Assembly: GCA_002344355.1 (NCBI GenBank)
Contig: DDTN01000014.1
Coordinates: forward strand, 210,514 to 274,513
From: Proteobacteria bacterium UBA2363
GTDB taxonomy: Bacteria; Pseudomonadota; Gammaproteobacteria; Xanthomonadales; UBA2363
Reading direction: 5' to 3'
Length of the DNA: 64,000 nt
The translations under genes were made by a program, and so were the position numbers. Below the pieces are notes generated by a model. The model was not told where the DNA came from. It did not search any database and saw only the letters and a program-made list of their open reading frames with translations. Shown in pieces: positions 37,324 through 46,863 of this stretch (the first letter of the stretch is position 1; each line of letters opens with the position of its first letter).

Positions 37324-38346
37324 ATGAGGAACCCGGCCCGGACGAGGCGGTACCGTTCCGGTGGCCTGGGCCCGGTGCGCGGGGCGGAACTGCGCCGGCG
37401 CCTGCGATGGTGGCTGCGGGCCTGCCGGGGGCTCGCGGCGGTGATCCTCACCGTCGTCATCGCCGGCCTGCTGCTGTCGTTCTGGACGCCGGCGCCCTAC
37501 CTGGTGGCCCTCGACCTGGGCCCCGCCAACGGACCGGGGCCAAGCGACCGTCTGTCCGTGCTCCTGGAGCGCGAACTCGAGCGCCTCGACGCCGACGGGG
37601 TCACGGTGGTCGCCGACGCCACGGGCGACGGGGTCGGCCCCGGGGCCTGCGCGACCGGCACGGTCACCGCGCGGTTCCGGCTGCCACGCGGGGCCGCATC
37701 GGCCTTCTTCGGGACGCTGCCGGTGCTGTCGGAACAGGCCGGCGCGCCCCTGTGCGGATGGGGGTATCGCCAGGAGCACGATGTCCGGACGGTCCGGACG
37801 CTGGCCGTGGCCAGCGGCATGCCGATCGTTGCGCTGGTGCTGGCCTTGCTCGTGCTGCGGGGCGCCATCCCGACCGGCCGGCCGATGTCCGGAACCCTGC
37901 CCGGCATCGGCCCGGCCTTGAGGCTGGGGACGGCGACGGGTGCGCTCTGCCTGTTGCTGGCATTCTCGGTGGTGCCGGCGATGGTCCGCCTGGGCGTGCC
38001 CATGGACACCTTCGGCGAGCTCCGGATCGCGGGCCCGGAGGAACTGCTCTGGTTCGCCGTCCTGATGGTGCTTTGCGCGCCGCTGGTCGAGGAGTACGCC
38101 TTCCGGCTGCGCTTCCTGGACGCCGCCCGCAGGGCGGTCGGGCCGGGCATCGCCCTGGTGCTCTCGGCCTCGGCGTTCGCCGCCTTCCACGTGCCCGGCA
38201 CGTTCGGAACCTTTACCGTGTATTGGGCGATCGGCATGGTCCTGGGCGTGCTCTGGTTGCGCTCCCGTTCCCTGCTCGCCTGCTGCACCGCCCACGCCAC
38301 CTACAACGCCGCGCTGCTCGCGTGGTCGGTCGGCACCCTGGCCTGA
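37324..38346 (+). CDS. CPBP-family intramembrane glutamic protease
   Basis: 340 residues. A first membrane helix (VILTVVIAGLLLSFW), a periplasmic segment with two cysteines, then the CPBP (Abi) core: E256-E257 in EEYAFRLRFL, FAAFHVPGTFG and AHATYNAAL, which supply the two glutamates, histidine and asparagine of the active site. The family includes Rce1-like CAAX proteases; bacterial substrates are mostly unknown. GAGGG stands before ATG 37324. The N-terminal extension of some 200 residues before the core is longer than usual. Confidence 0.82.
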   Translation: MRNPARTRRYRSGGLGPVRGAELRRRLRWWLRACRGLAAVILTVVIAGLLLSFWTPAPYLVALDLGPANGPGPSDRLSVLLERELERLDADGVTVVADATGDGVGPGACATGTVTARFRLPRGAASAFFGTLPVLSEQAGAPLCGWGYRQEHDVRTVRTLAVASGMPIVALVLALLVLRGAIPTGRPMSGTLPGIGPALRLGTATGALCLLLAFSVVPAMVRLGVPMDTFGELRIAGPEELLWFAVLMVLCAPLVEEYAFRLRFLDAARRAVGPGIALVLSASAFAAFHVPGTFGTFTVYWAIGMVLGVLWLRSRSLLACCTAHATYNAALLAWSVGTLA

Positions 38347-38367
38347 GCCGGCGCCGGCCGCTGCAGC

Positions 38368-39714
38368 TCAGCTGGCGTCCTGGCCCCCCGGCCGGTACAG
38401 CACCACCCGCCGCTTGCCGGCCTGCTTGGCCTGGTACATGGCCGTATCGGCGCAGCGCAGCAGGTCGCTGGGGGTGCGGGCGTGGTCGGGGAACAGGGCG
38501 ATGCCGATCGAGGCCGTCAGTGGCGGCGTGCCGTCGACGGCGGTTTCGGGTTCGCCGGCCGGCTTTCGCGCCAGCGCCTCGGCCAGGGCCACCGCGGCGC
38601 CGCTGACCGGGGCGCCGGTGCTGAGCACCGCGAACTCGTCGCCGCCGATGCGCGCCAGCCAGCCCTGGCCGGAGGACACCCGGGCCATCAGCGCGGCGGC
38701 CTGCCGGGCGAACGCCGCCAGCGCCAGGTCGCCGGCGTCGTGGCCATGGCGATCGTTGACCTGCTTGAGGTTGTCGAGATCCAGGAACAGCAGGGCGAAC
38801 GGCCGGGCGGGCTGTTCGGCGACCAGCGCCGCCAGCCGCTCGTCGAAGGCGCGCCGGTTGGGCAGGCCGGTCAGGGTGTCCAGGTAGGCCTTGGCCGCGA
38901 CCTCCTGGTGGGTCTGCCGGATCTGCGCGGCCATGCCCTGGAAGGTGCGCTCCAGTTCGCCGAGCTCGTCGCTGCGACCGCTGTCCAGGGCGAGGTCGCG
39001 GTAGTCGCCGGATTCGATCCGGCGCGCCGCCTGGGCCAGGCTCAGGATCGGACGCACGATCTGGCGCTGGATCGCCCAGCCTGCGGCCAGGCCGCTGAGC
39101 ACGACCAGCGCCAGCAGCACGGCCATGCCGGCCAGGCGCCAGCGGCTCGAGCGCGCCAGGCGTTCCTCCAGGCGCAGGTTGCCGGCATCGACCGCCTGGT
39201 TGAGCTCGGCCAGGTCCATCCGGACCAGAACGCCGCCGAGCACGGCATCGCCGATGCCGATCCGGCGCGCCGCCTCGATGGTGTCCTCGTCCGCGCGCAG
39301 CGCCACCAGGTCGCCGGCCAGCGCGGCGCGGATCAGCGAACTGTCGAGCGCGTCGCCGTAGGTCGAGATCTCGGCGCTGCCGTCGTGGACGACCCGGCCG
39401 TCGCTGTCGAACACCACCACCTGCTCGATCTGGGGCAGGTCCAGGGCGAAGGCGAGCTGGTTGCCGATCGCCTGCAGGTCGAAGTAGTACAGGTCGTTGC
39501 TCAGGGTCCAGGCGAGCTGGTCGGCCAGCACCGAGGTGCGCTCGCGCGCGCTCTCCGCCAGCAGGTGCTGCTGGCTGGCCTGGCTGAGCCGCAGCGCGGC
39601 CTGCTGGCTGCCGCGCTCGTAGAGCACCATCGCCACCAGCGCGGCCAGCAGCACGCCGGTGACCGCCACGACGCCGGTCAGCACCTTGCGCCTCAGGCCC
39701 CAGCCGCGCCTCAT
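38368..39714 (-). CDS. HAMP-GGDEF diguanylate cyclase
   Basis: 448 residues. Two helices (about 9-31 and 193-215) enclose a periplasmic sensor domain. HAMP follows (QIVRPILSLAQAARRIESGD), then GGDEF with an intact GGDEF signature. The residues before it (GQGWLARI) do not form the RxxD inhibition site, so product feedback may be absent. Its ATG overlaps the stop of the PhnD-like gene (ATGA), so the periplasmic binding protein and this enzyme are made together. A ligand-loaded binding protein probably controls it, as NspS does MbaA in Vibrio. Confidence 0.92.
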   Translation of the reverse strand: MRRGWGLRRKVLTGVVAVTGVLLAALVAMVLYERGSQQAALRLSQASQQHLLAESARERTSVLADQLAWTLSNDLYYFDLQAIGNQLAFALDLPQIEQVVVFDSDGRVVHDGSAEISTYGDALDSSLIRAALAGDLVALRADEDTIEAARRIGIGDAVLGGVLVRMDLAELNQAVDAGNLRLEERLARSSRWRLAGMAVLLALVVLSGLAAGWAIQRQIVRPILSLAQAARRIESGDYRDLALDSGRSDELGELERTFQGMAAQIRQTHQEVAAKAYLDTLTGLPNRRAFDERLAALVAEQPARPFALLFLDLDNLKQVNDRHGHDAGDLALAAFARQAAALMARVSSGQGWLARIGGDEFAVLSTGAPVSGAAVALAEALARKPAGEPETAVDGTPPLTASIGIALFPDHARTPSDLLRCADTAMYQAKQAGKRRVVLYRPGGQDAS

Positions 39715-40646
39715 TCGACCTCCCTGCGGACCCGTTCGAAGTCGCGTTGCAGTCCGGACAGCCCGGCGCGCAGGTCGGCGTCGATGGCGATGAAGGCGGT
39801 GGTGCCGAAGAAGGCGGCCAGCGCCGGCCGCGCCTGCGGGTCGGCCGCGGAGTCCAGCAGCAGCCGGCGCAGGCGCTCGCGCACCGGCGCCGGCAGGTCG
39901 CCGCGGACCAGTTCCAGGGCGCGCGGGATCGGCCCGCTGCGATGGACCACGCGCAGGCGCTCGCGCAGCGCCGGCGGCACCGCGCGCGGGTTGTCCCAGT
40001 CCAGATCGCTGACCGCACCGGCGTCGACCAGCCCCTTGTCGATCCAGATCGCGATGTTGGTGGGGGTCCGGGCGAACAGGTAACCGACGTTGCCGGGATC
40101 GGGGCGGTCGTTGATGGTGGACAGGGGCGACAGGCGCAGGCGGGCGCGCAGCAGCTCGGCCGCCGGCATCAGGTAGGCGCTGGTGGAGGCGACGTGCTCG
40201 AAGGCGACGGTGCGGCCGGCCAGGTCGGCCAGGTCCGCCGGCGCGCCCGGAGCCGCGCGCGCCAGCAGCAGCGACTGGTAGCGGCGCACGCCGCTGCGCT
40301 CGGTCAGCAGGATCGGCCGGGCACCGGCCAGGCCCTGGAGCTGCATCGCCATGCCCGAGGTCTCGGTGACCCAGTCGACATGGCCCCGGCGCAGGTAGCC
40401 GGCCATCTGGCGCAGGTCGCGGGCCATCAGGATGCGGCCCTCGCGGATGCCGAGGTCGGCCATCCGCGGCACCACGTAGTCGAGCAGCGGCTTGAGCTGT
40501 GCGTAGTGGCTGCGCGGGTCGTCGCTGATCCGGCCGAGCGTGAGCACGCCGTTGCCCTGGCCCAGGACCGGCCCCGCGCCGAGCGCGAGCGCCGACAGCA
40601 GGGCCAGGAGCTTCAGCCAGCGAAAGCCGTACCGGGTCGGACGCAT
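39711..40646 (-). CDS. PhnD-like periplasmic binding protein
   Basis: 311 residues, ATG with GGGGAACC upstream. Signal peptide about 10-29 (LLALLSALALGAGPVLG). The rest is a type 2 periplasmic binding fold of the PhnD/SsuA/transferrin group: LTLGRISDDPRSHYAQLKPLLDYV, VDWVTETSGMAMQLQ, GRTVAFEHVASTSAYLMP. There is no permease or ATPase gene nearby; instead it overlaps a diguanylate cyclase. So it is likely a sensor subunit, not a transporter part. Oxyanion ligands such as phosphonate or phosphite are typical, but the ligand here is unknown. Confidence 0.87.
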   Translation of the reverse strand: MRPTRYGFRWLKLLALLSALALGAGPVLGQGNGVLTLGRISDDPRSHYAQLKPLLDYVVPRMADLGIREGRILMARDLRQMAGYLRRGHVDWVTETSGMAMQLQGLAGARPILLTERSGVRRYQSLLLARAAPGAPADLADLAGRTVAFEHVASTSAYLMPAAELLRARLRLSPLSTINDRPDPGNVGYLFARTPTNIAIWIDKGLVDAGAVSDLDWDNPRAVPPALRERLRVVHRSGPIPRALELVRGDLPAPVRERLRRLLLDSAADPQARPALAAFFGTTAFIAIDADLRAGLSGLQRDFERVRREVE

Positions 40647-40746
40647 GGTTCCCCGCGGGCGGCGTCGACGCCGCGCTGGCGCTACCTTAGCGCAGCCCGG
40701 GCGCGCCCGGCAGGGCCGGGCCGGGCGCAAAGCCGGCCAGCCGGTT

Positions 40747-40775
40747 TTGACGCCCGGTGCCGCCATGCGGACAAT
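40747..40775 (+). promoter_or_regulatory. sigma-70-type promoter of sucCD
   Basis: TTGACG (40747-40752), 17-bp spacer, GACAAT (40770-40775). It would give a leader of about 78 bases before the sucC ATG, which has CAGGA as ribosome site. Confidence 0.65.
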
Positions 40776-40859
40776 AGGCGCCCTTTCCCCCGCGCGTCCC
40801 CCGGCGCACCCACCGCGCGCCCGGTCGCCTGCGCCCGAGCCAACCCCAGGATTCCAGCG

Positions 40860-42020
<1,161 letters not shown>

Positions 42021-42036
42021 CCCGGAACCGCCCATC

Positions 42037-42912
42037 ATGTCCGTACTCGTCAACAAGAACACCAGGGTCATCTGCCAGGGCTTCACCGGCCAGCAGGGCA
42101 CCTTCCATTCCCAGCAGGCGCTCGACTACGGCACCCGCCTGGTCGGCGGCGTCACCCCCGGCAAGGGCGGCAGCGAGCACCTCGGCCTGCCGGTCTACGA
42201 CACCGTCGCCGAGGCGGTCGAGGACACCGGCGCCGACGCCAGCGTCATCTACGTGCCGCCGCCGTTCGCGGCCGACGCCATCCTCGAGGCGGCCAGCGCC
42301 GGCATCCGCGTGATCGTCTGCATCACCGAGGGCATCCCGGTGCTGGACATGCTCAAGGTGCACAACGTCCTCAAGAAGAACTACGAGGACACCTGGCTGA
42401 TCGGCCCGAACTGCCCCGGCATCATCACCCCCGGCGAGTGCAAGATCGGCATCATGCCCGGCCACATCCACAAGCCGGGCCGGATCGGCATCGTCAGCCG
42501 CTCCGGCACGCTGACCTACGAGGCGGTGTTCCAGACCACCCAGGCCGGCCTCGGCCAGAGCACCTGCATCGGCATCGGCGGCGACCCGATCCAGGGCATG
42601 AACTTCATCGACGCCCTGCAGCTGTTCCAGGACGACCCGCAGACCGAGGGCATCATCATGGTCGGCGAGATCGGCGGCAGCGCCGAGGAAGAGGCCGCCG
42701 AGTTCATCGCCGAATCGGTGAGCAAGCCGGTGGTCGGCTTCATCGCCGGCGCCAGCGCCCCGGCCGGCAAGCGCATGGGCCACGCCGGCGCCATCGCCTC
42801 CGGCGGCAAGGGCACCGCGGAAGGCAAGTTCGCGGCGCTGGAGAAGGCCGGCGTCACCACCGTGCGCTCGCCGGCCGACCTCGGCGCGGCGATCGCCGGG
42901 CGCCTGGGCTAG
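42037..42912 (+). CDS. sucD: Succinyl-CoA synthetase alpha subunit
   Basis: 291 residues. CoA-binding GFTGQQGTFHSQQALDYGT, GPNCPGIITPGECKIGIMPG, and the phosphorylated histidine H249 in MGHAGAIASGG. Partner of sucC in one operon. Full length and strongly conserved. Confidence 0.98.
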   Translation: MSVLVNKNTRVICQGFTGQQGTFHSQQALDYGTRLVGGVTPGKGGSEHLGLPVYDTVAEAVEDTGADASVIYVPPPFAADAILEAASAGIRVIVCITEGIPVLDMLKVHNVLKKNYEDTWLIGPNCPGIITPGECKIGIMPGHIHKPGRIGIVSRSGTLTYEAVFQTTQAGLGQSTCIGIGGDPIQGMNFIDALQLFQDDPQTEGIIMVGEIGGSAEEEAAEFIAESVSKPVVGFIAGASAPAGKRMGHAGAIASGGKGTAEGKFAALEKAGVTTVRSPADLGAAIAGRLG

Positions 42913-43124
42913 GCCTGAGTCGGGCACGGTCGCCTTGCCTGCGCGCCACCCCGGCGCGCGGGCCGGGCGGGCCTCCGCGCGCGGAGCCGCGCGTCCGCGC
43001 TCCGGGCGGCCCGGGTCGTCCCCTGCTGCCCGATCCGGTCGTCGTGGCCGGTCCGGCGGGCGCAGGACGCGCCTTTCACGCCCTGCGGTCGTCGCCGCTC
43101 CGGCGTCCCGGTGCGGCCGGCCAC

Positions 43125-43130
43125 TACCAT
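43125..43130 (+). promoter_or_regulatory. Candidate leaderless -10 (TACCAT-N6-ATG)
   Basis: TACCAT sits exactly six bases before the ATG at 43137; no Shine-Dalgarno and no clear -35. Confidence 0.4.
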
Positions 43131-43136
43131 GCCGCC

Positions 43137-43946
43137 ATGAACGACCCCTGGCCGCGCCGCATCGTCTGCCTCACCGAGGAGGGCACCGAGACCCTCTACC
43201 TGCTCGGCGAGCAGGACCGCATCGTCGGCATCTCCGGCTTCACCGTGCGGCCGCCGCGGGCGCGGCGCGAGAAGCCCAAGGTCAGCGCCTTCACCAGTGC
43301 GCGCACCGGCGACATCGAGGCGCTGCGTCCCGACCTGGTGATCGGCTTCTCCGACATCCAGGCCGACATCGCCGCCGACCTGGTGCGACGCGGCATCGAG
43401 GTGTGGGTCGCCAACCACCGCAGCGTCGAGGGCATCCTCGCCTACATGCTGCGGCTGGGCGCCCTGGTCGGCGCCGGCGACCGCGCGGCGGCGCTGGTGG
43501 CGCGCGCCCGTGCCAACCTGGCCGCGATCGCGGCGCAGGCCGCGGCCTTGCCGCGGCGGCCGCGCGTCTACTTCGAGGAGTGGGACGCGCCGATGATCTC
43601 GGGCATCGGCTGGGTGTCCGAGCTGGTCGGCATCGCCGGCGGCGACGATGTCTTTCCGGAGTGCGCGCGCGAGCCGCTGGCCCGGGGACGGATCGTCGCC
43701 GACCCGCTGGCGCCGGCGCGGCGCGCGCCGGACCTGGTGATCGGCTCCTGGTGCGGCAAGAAGTTCCGTCCGGAGAAGGTCGCGGCGCGCCCGGGCTGGC
43801 AGGACGTGCCGGCGGTGCGCGACGGCGAGCTGCACGAGGTCAAGTCGGCGCTGATCCTGCAGCCCGGGCCGGCGGCGGTGCTGGAGGGTGTGAACGCCAT
43901 CGCCGCGATCGTCCAGGGCTGGGCCGCCCGGCGGGCGCGGGACTGA
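43137..43946 (+). CDS. BtuF-like substrate-binding protein without signal peptide
   Basis: 269 residues, helical-backbone-type periplasmic binding fold: RIVCLTEEGTETLYLLGEQDRIVGIS, DLVIGFSDIQADIAADL, WVANHRSVEGIL, LVGIAGGDDVFPE. The family binds cobalamin or siderophores. No signal peptide is seen, so it may act in the cytoplasm, as some BtuF-like orphan proteins do, and there is no transporter gene beside it. Starts with the arrangement TACCAT-N6-ATG. Its stop is 1 bp from the stop of the convergent methyltransferase. Confidence 0.8.
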   Translation: MNDPWPRRIVCLTEEGTETLYLLGEQDRIVGISGFTVRPPRARREKPKVSAFTSARTGDIEALRPDLVIGFSDIQADIAADLVRRGIEVWVANHRSVEGILAYMLRLGALVGAGDRAAALVARARANLAAIAAQAAALPRRPRVYFEEWDAPMISGIGWVSELVGIAGGDDVFPECAREPLARGRIVADPLAPARRAPDLVIGSWCGKKFRPEKVAARPGWQDVPAVRDGELHEVKSALILQPGPAAVLEGVNAIAAIVQGWAARRARD

Positions 43947-43947
43947 C

Positions 43948-44703
43948 TCAGAAACCCAGGCGCTTCTCGGCGACCACCCACAACGTGGTCGCCAGGCGGT
44001 TGAGCGGCCACAGCGACTCCAACGGCCGGTTCAGCGCGAACAGCGCATCGGCCAGGTGGCCGCCGGACGCCGGCAGCATCTGGTGCCGGCCCCAGCGCAC
44101 GGGCAGGAAGCCGCGCGCCAGGAGGTGCCGGCGCAGCGGCGCCAGCCGGTAGCGGCGATGGTGGGCCTGCGCCGGGTGCAGGCGCCGGGCCAGCCATTCG
44201 ATCCAGGAGGCGGCGTTGGGCAGGTGGGTGAGCACCAGCCGGCCGCCGGGCTGCAGGACCCGCCAGAGTTCATCGAGCGTGTTGTCCTGGTGGGCGACGT
44301 GCTCCAGGGTGCCGCCGGCCAGCACGACGTCGAAGCTGCCGTCGGCGTAGGGCAGGGCCCAGGGATGGCCGAGGCCGGCGTAGTGCAGGCCGCTGGCGGC
44401 GTGCAGCGCGGCATAGGGGCCCGGCGCGAACACGTCGCAGCCATGCAGGTTCAGGCCGTCGCCGAGCGCGCGCCGGGCCAGGAAGGCGAACACCCCGTGC
44501 CGGCACCCGAAGTCGAGCACGGTGCGCGCGCCGTCCAGGGCGAACCCGATCCTGTCCCAGGCCTGGGCCAGCTCCCGCAGCGGCGCGCCGGGCGCCGCCT
44601 TGCGCGCCAGGTAGGGATCGTCGGCGGTGCCGTCGAGGGCGTAGAACGCGGCCAGCGCCTCGACCAGCGCGCCGGTCCCGCGGCGGCCCTGCGCTTCCGT
44701 CAC
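43948..44703 (-). CDS. Class I SAM-dependent methyltransferase
   Basis: 251 residues, GTG start overlapping the DUF4426 stop by 4 bp. SAM-binding motif I is VLDFGCRHGVFAFLARRA, followed by LPYADGSFDVVLAGGTLEHVA and LWRVLQPGGRLVLTHLPN (Methyltransf_11 type). The C-terminal part is long and may bind a lipid or sugar acceptor. The substrate cannot be told; UbiE/UbiG can be excluded because their motifs are absent. Co-translated with DUF4426. Confidence 0.82.
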   Translation of the reverse strand: MTEAQGRRGTGALVEALAAFYALDGTADDPYLARKAAPGAPLRELAQAWDRIGFALDGARTVLDFGCRHGVFAFLARRALGDGLNLHGCDVFAPGPYAALHAASGLHYAGLGHPWALPYADGSFDVVLAGGTLEHVAHQDNTLDELWRVLQPGGRLVLTHLPNAASWIEWLARRLHPAQAHHRRYRLAPLRRHLLARGFLPVRWGRHQMLPASGGHLADALFALNRPLESLWPLNRLATTLWVVAEKRLGF

Positions 44704-45335
44704 TCGCCGACGAAACGGTGTTCGAAGCGCACCGGGATCGGCCGCGCCGCGCCCTCCGGGTGCACCTCCAGCTCGAAGCGCAGCTGTTCCTCGCCGCGGA
44801 TGCGGAATTCGCCGACGTAGTAGATGGCGTCCTGGTCGCGCAGCTCGCGCAGCTCGATGGCGCCGACCTGTCCGGTCAGCGCCCGGCTGCGCGCGGCGAT
44901 CCTGGCCGGTACCGGGGTGCCGGTGCCGGCGTCGTCGCGCAGTACCGCGATGTTGAGGAAGCCGCGCGTGCCGGAGCGGGTGATGCCGTAGGCGCGGGCG
45001 ACCTCGGCGGACAGCGCCGTGCTCGGCAGCGCGTTGAAGTGCACGGTGTAGCCGTCGGCACGGTGGGCGCGGGTCGGATCGGCGGCGCCGGCGGCGCCGG
45101 CCAGCAGCGCCAGCGTCGCCAGCAGGGCGGCCGGGGCGAAGCGGCGGCCGGCCCTGGCAGGCTGTTGAAAAACAGCCTGCTGGCGGCGGCCATGGATGGC
45201 CGCTCGGCGAAGCAACTGCGTAAGCAGTTGATTCGACGGGAGCGCGTCCGGACCTGCGCCGGACGGGCGACTTGAAAAACGACCAGGACGGTCGTTCTTC
45301 AACAAGCTGCCAGGGGTCGGGTCGGGCTGGGGCAT
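44700..45335 (-). CDS. DUF4426 protein with an in-frame repeat insertion
   Basis: 211 residues as read. The conserved part (HRADGYTVHFNALPSTALS, GTRGFLNIAVLRD, YYVGEFRI) is the DUF4426 family, periplasmic proteins of unknown role often next to metW/yggT/proC. The signal peptide core, RRFAPAALLATLALLAG, does not begin until about residue 64. Codons 8-61 come entirely from the palindromic element at 45153-45314. Removing it joins MPQPDPT to AGRRFAPAALL, a normal signal peptide. The element is 54 codons long and free of stops in this frame, so the gene stays open. GGGAG stands before ATG 45335 and a TATGAT at 45362-45367 could be its -10. Whether export still works is unclear. Confidence 0.8.
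   Translation of the reverse strand: MPQPDPTPGSLLKNDRPGRFSSRPSGAGPDALPSNQLLTQLLRRAAIHGRRQQAVFQQPARAGRRFAPAALLATLALLAGAAGAADPTRAHRADGYTVHFNALPSTALSAEVARAYGITRSGTRGFLNIAVLRDDAGTGTPVPARIAARSRALTGQVGAIELRELRDQDAIYYVGEFRIRGEEQLRFELEVHPEGAARPIPVRFEHRFVGE
45153..45314. repeat. 162-bp MITE-like element made of five hairpins
   Basis: Ends are inverted repeats (16 of 19 bases; CCTGGCAG then CTGTTGAA at the left, TTCAACAAGCTGCCAGG at the right). Inside are five stem-loops in a row: GCAGGCTGTT with a GAAA loop (45157-45180); GCGGCCAT (45186-45203); CAACTGC with a GTAA loop (45213-45230), lengthened by CGAA/TTCG; CGTCCGG (45245-45265); AACGACC (45278-45296). All stems are perfect. No transposase, and no exact target duplication. 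It has no second copy in the window. The layout suggests a mobile, transposase-dependent or RNA-structured repeat, comparable to the Rickettsia palindromic elements that also enter genes in frame. Confidence 0.8.
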
Positions 45336-45390
45336 GGCGTACTCCCGGATCGTGATGGCGCGATCATACGCCGCCGTGGTGGAACCGGCG

Positions 45391-45963
45391 TCAGCCCAGC
45401 ACCATCCGTCCGGCCAGCTGGTGCAGGGGTTCGACCACCAGGATGCGCGCCAGCTGCACGGCGAGGATCGCGATCATCGGCGACAGGTCGATCGGCATCT
45501 CCGGCAGCAGCCTGCGGATCGGCGCCAGCAGCGGCCCGGTCATCTGGTAGACCAGGGGCACCGCGGGGTTGCGGTTGTCGACCGGGAACCAGCTCAGCAG
45601 GACGCCGGCCAGCAGGGCCCAGAACGCCAGCCAGAGCAGCAGCGAAAGCAGGTCGGCCAGGGCCCAGACCGCCAGCGCGGCGAACGGCGGCAGGCCACCG
45701 GCCAGGCCGGCCATCGCCGCGACCTTGGCCAGGGCCAGCAGCCAGGCCAGCACCACGCCGGCGGTCTCGACCCGGCCCAGCGGCGGCAGCACCCTGCGCA
45801 GCGGTCCGATCAGCGGCTGCGTGAGCCGGTGCAGGACCTGGCAGATCGGGTTGTAGTAGTTGGCGCCGGCGGCCTGCAGCCAGACCCGCAGCAGCACCAC
45901 GAGGATCGCCAGGCCGAACGCGGTGGCGACCAGGAACTGGCCGGCGTTGGCGAACGGGCTCAT
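45391..45963 (-). CDS. YggT-family membrane protein
   Basis: 190 residues. Two YGGT repeats, each with a helix pair and a conserved loop: ANYYNPICQVLHRLTQPLIGPLRRVLP near 34 and NRNPAVPLVYQMTGPLLAPIRRLLPE near 127. These proteins are linked to osmotic tolerance and to septum or division genes, and usually follow proC, as here. Start overlaps the proC stop by 4 bp (ATGA). Confidence 0.92.
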   Translation of the reverse strand: MSPFANAGQFLVATAFGLAILVVLLRVWLQAAGANYYNPICQVLHRLTQPLIGPLRRVLPPLGRVETAGVVLAWLLALAKVAAMAGLAGGLPPFAALAVWALADLLSLLLWLAFWALLAGVLLSWFPVDNRNPAVPLVYQMTGPLLAPIRRLLPEMPIDLSPMIAILAVQLARILVVEPLHQLAGRMVLG

Positions 45964-46796
45964 GGCTGGCCCGCCAGCTCGACGCCGCGCCGGACCGCGG
46001 CGGCCACCGCGGCATCGACCAGGGCGTCGAAGTCCTGGCCGTCGAACTCGGCCATGGCGGCGGCGGTGGTGCCGCCGGGCGAGGTCACGCGCCGGCGCAG
46101 GGTCGCCGGGTCCTCGTCGCCGGCGGCGGCCATGCGCGCGGCACCGAGGGCGGTCTGCACCACCAGGGCCCGGGCGACGCCGGCCGGCAGGCCCTGGCGG
46201 ATGGCCGCTGCTTCCAGCGCCTCGATCAGCCGGAAGAAATACGCCGGGCCGGAGCCGGAGACCGCGGTCACCACGTCCATCAGCGCCTCGTCGGCGATCC
46301 AGGCGGTGGTGCCGACCGTGGCCAGCACCGATTCGGCCAGGATCCGCTGGCCGGCGCCGCAGCGGCCGTTGGCGTACAGGCCGGTGGCGCCCTCGCCGAG
46401 CAGGGCCGGCGTGTTGGGCATGGCCCGGACCACTGCGCGGCCGCCGCCCAGCCAGCCGTCGATCTGGTCGCTGCGCAGGCCGGCGGCGATCGACACGAAC
46501 AGCGGCGCCGGCTCGGCGATCGCCGGCGCCAGCAGGGTGCAGACGCCGGCCATCACCTGCGGCTTGACCGCGAGCAGCACCAGCTCGGCGCCGGCGCTGG
46601 CGGCCACCGCGTCGTCGCCCGCCTCGACGCCGAAGTCGCGCGCCAGTGCGCTGCGCGCGTCCGGATCGGGATCGGCGACGCGGATGCGGTCGCCGGGGTG
46701 GCCGCGGCCGCGCAGGCCGGCGATCAGGCTGCGCGCCATGTTGCCGCCGCCGATGAAGGCGATGGCCGGGGCCGTGCTGGGGTCGCTGGACGTCAT
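45960..46796 (-). CDS. proC: Pyrroline-5-carboxylate reductase
   Basis: 278 residues from ATG 46796. N-terminal Rossmann motif AFIGGGNMARSLIAGL, LLAVKPQVM, AMPNTPALLGEGATGLY, and the C-terminal signature VSGSGPAYFF with RRRVTSPGGTTAAA. Last step of proline synthesis, using NAD(P)H. A TACAAT at 46827-46832 is a possible -10 for the proC-yggT unit. A longer open frame upstream to 47000 only overlaps pckG in antisense. Confidence 0.96.
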   Translation of the reverse strand: MTSSDPSTAPAIAFIGGGNMARSLIAGLRGRGHPGDRIRVADPDPDARSALARDFGVEAGDDAVAASAGAELVLLAVKPQVMAGVCTLLAPAIAEPAPLFVSIAAGLRSDQIDGWLGGGRAVVRAMPNTPALLGEGATGLYANGRCGAGQRILAESVLATVGTTAWIADEALMDVVTAVSGSGPAYFFRLIEALEAAAIRQGLPAGVARALVVQTALGAARMAAAGDEDPATLRRRVTSPGGTTAAAMAEFDGQDFDALVDAAVAAAVRRGVELAGQP

Positions 46797-46863
46797 GGGC
46801 GTGCGGGCGGTGGCGGGGCGAACCGGATTGTAGGACGCGCCGGGGGTGCGGCCGGGGCCGCGC

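Noticed and set aside
44876..45193. ATG at 45193 inside the repeat as an alternative start of the DUF4426 gene
   Set aside because: It is in a different frame from the DUF4426 coding sequence and gives a Pro/Arg-rich product without motifs.
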